A DNA stretch of 64,000 nt from Micromonospora sp. NBC_01699. Its GTDB lineage: Bacteria; Actinomycetota; Actinomycetes; Mycobacteriales; Micromonosporaceae. Positions within the stretch are counted from its first letter, which is position 1. Each line of letters starts with the position of its first letter. The stretch spans positions 5,952,001 to 6,016,000 of the forward strand of contig NZ_CP109199.1 of the NCBI RefSeq assembly GCF_036250065.1, given 5' to 3'. The position numbers and the translations under genes were made by a program. Shown piece after piece: positions 63,599 to 64,000 of the stretch. The notes beneath the pieces were generated by a model, which worked only from the letters and a program-made list of their open reading frames with translations, was not told the origin of the DNA and did not search any database.

Positions 63599-64000
63599 AT
63601 GCAACGGCCGGACTGGGCACCGCAGAGTATCGACATCGAACGACCCAGTGTGGCCCGAATGTACGACTACTACCTGGGTGGCTCGCACAACTTCGCCGCC
63701 GACCGGCGGGCGGCGCAGGCGATGATCGCGTCCGTTCCGGAGGCGCCGCTGATGGCCCAGGCGAACCGGGCCTTCCTCCGCCGCGCGGTGCAGTACCTGA
63801 TCGACACCGGTATCCGGCAGTTCCTCGACATCGGGTCGGGCATCCCGACGGTCGGCAACGTGCACGAGATCGCCCAGCGGGCGGCCGCCGACACCCGGGT
63901 GGTCTACGTCGACGTGGACCCGGTCGCGGTGGCGCACAGCCGGGAGATCCTCAGTGGCAACGAGCAGGCGACCGCACTCTGGGGTGACCTCCGTCAGCCG
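63599..64000 (+). CDS. SAM-dependent methyltransferase (Methyltransf_19/DUF574 family), 3' end outside window
   Basis: The first 134 residues are visible. The pattern IDIERPSVARMYDYYLGGSHNFAADRRAA is the hallmark N-terminus of the Methyltransf_19 family abundant in actinomycetes, followed by SAM-binding QFLDIGSGIPTVGNVHEIAQ and VVYVDVDPVAVAHSREIL. Substrates of the family are mostly unknown. The ATG at 63599 is preceded by AGGTAGG. Confidence 0.92.
   Translation, partial: MQRPDWAPQSIDIERPSVARMYDYYLGGSHNFAADRRAAQAMIASVPEAPLMAQANRAFLRRAVQYLIDTGIRQFLDIGSGIPTVGNVHEIAQRAAADTRVVYVDVDPVAVAHSREILSGNEQATALWGDLRQP

Overview
The window is about 72% G+C chromosomal DNA from a filamentous actinomycete. 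Gene content, frequent GTG starts and synteny point to the Micromonosporaceae (Micromonospora or a close relative); no rRNA or tRNA gene and no complete insertion sequence, prophage or CRISPR array was found. Genus assignment is inference.

Layout. 0-1.6 kb: 3' part of an alkaline-phosphatase-superfamily gene coupled to a methyltransferase gene. 1.7-8.7 kb: an SOS mutagenesis operon on the minus strand (SAV_6107-type HEPN gene, imuA', imuB, dnaE2) with two LexA-type boxes, tandem repeats after two of its stop codons and short linking reading frames. 9.2-12.2 kb: racemase, DinB-like protein, EamA transporter whose frame has lost its stop, YbaK-like protein. 12.2-17.2 kb: carotenoid end-modification genes (CrtA-like monooxygenase, CruF-like hydratase, family-2 glycosyltransferase, CrtD/CrtI-like desaturase). 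17.3-18.1 kb: two Roadblock/LC7 proteins. 18.4-30.2 kb: CDP-alcohol phosphatidyltransferase, MTHFR, GGPP synthase, mannosyltransferase, two lycopene-cyclase half proteins, Rv2175c-like DNA-binding protein, PknL-like PASTA kinase, endonuclease IV, threonine aldolase and class II DAHP synthase. 30.4-33.1 kb: lipoprotein and an XRE/DUF5753-DUF397 pair facing two small uncharacterised genes. 33.5-39.6 kb: CBM2-GH18 chitinase, glutathione peroxidase, two alpha/beta hydrolases, and a DUF4397 surface protein coupled to a class F sortase. 39.7-43.8 kb: DUF2203, ProC, a 6-phosphofructokinase with PPi-type residues, 3'-exoribonuclease, CRP/FNR regulator. 44.4-48.0 kb: a large zinc-ribbon/adenylyl-cyclase/AAA protein that appears to start at ATC. 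48-59.3 kb: PlsC acyltransferase, membrane protein, trehalose-6-phosphate synthase, hydrolase and flavin monooxygenase, EEP phosphatase, ROK glucokinase, DUF5304-like protein, SRPBCC protein and acyl-CoA ligase. 59.3-64 kb: a two-component system, a DUF4395/thioredoxin pair, and the start of a SAM methyltransferase.

How it fits together. From MTHFR to the acyl-CoA ligase many genes follow the order of Mycobacterium tuberculosis Rv2172c-Rv2187 (idsA2, mptA, Rv2175c, pknL, aroG, Rv2179c, Rv2182c, Rv2185c, fadD15), an old actinobacterial block joining polyprenyl/mannan metabolism, a membrane kinase and its DNA-binding substrate, and shikimate entry. Carotenoid genes are scattered on the left of this block. 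Large inverted repeats sit mainly between convergent genes and include one family present twice. The most unusual features are the repeat-filled mutasome operon, the ATC start of the cyclase gene, the read-through transporter gene, and the convergent-gap hairpin family.
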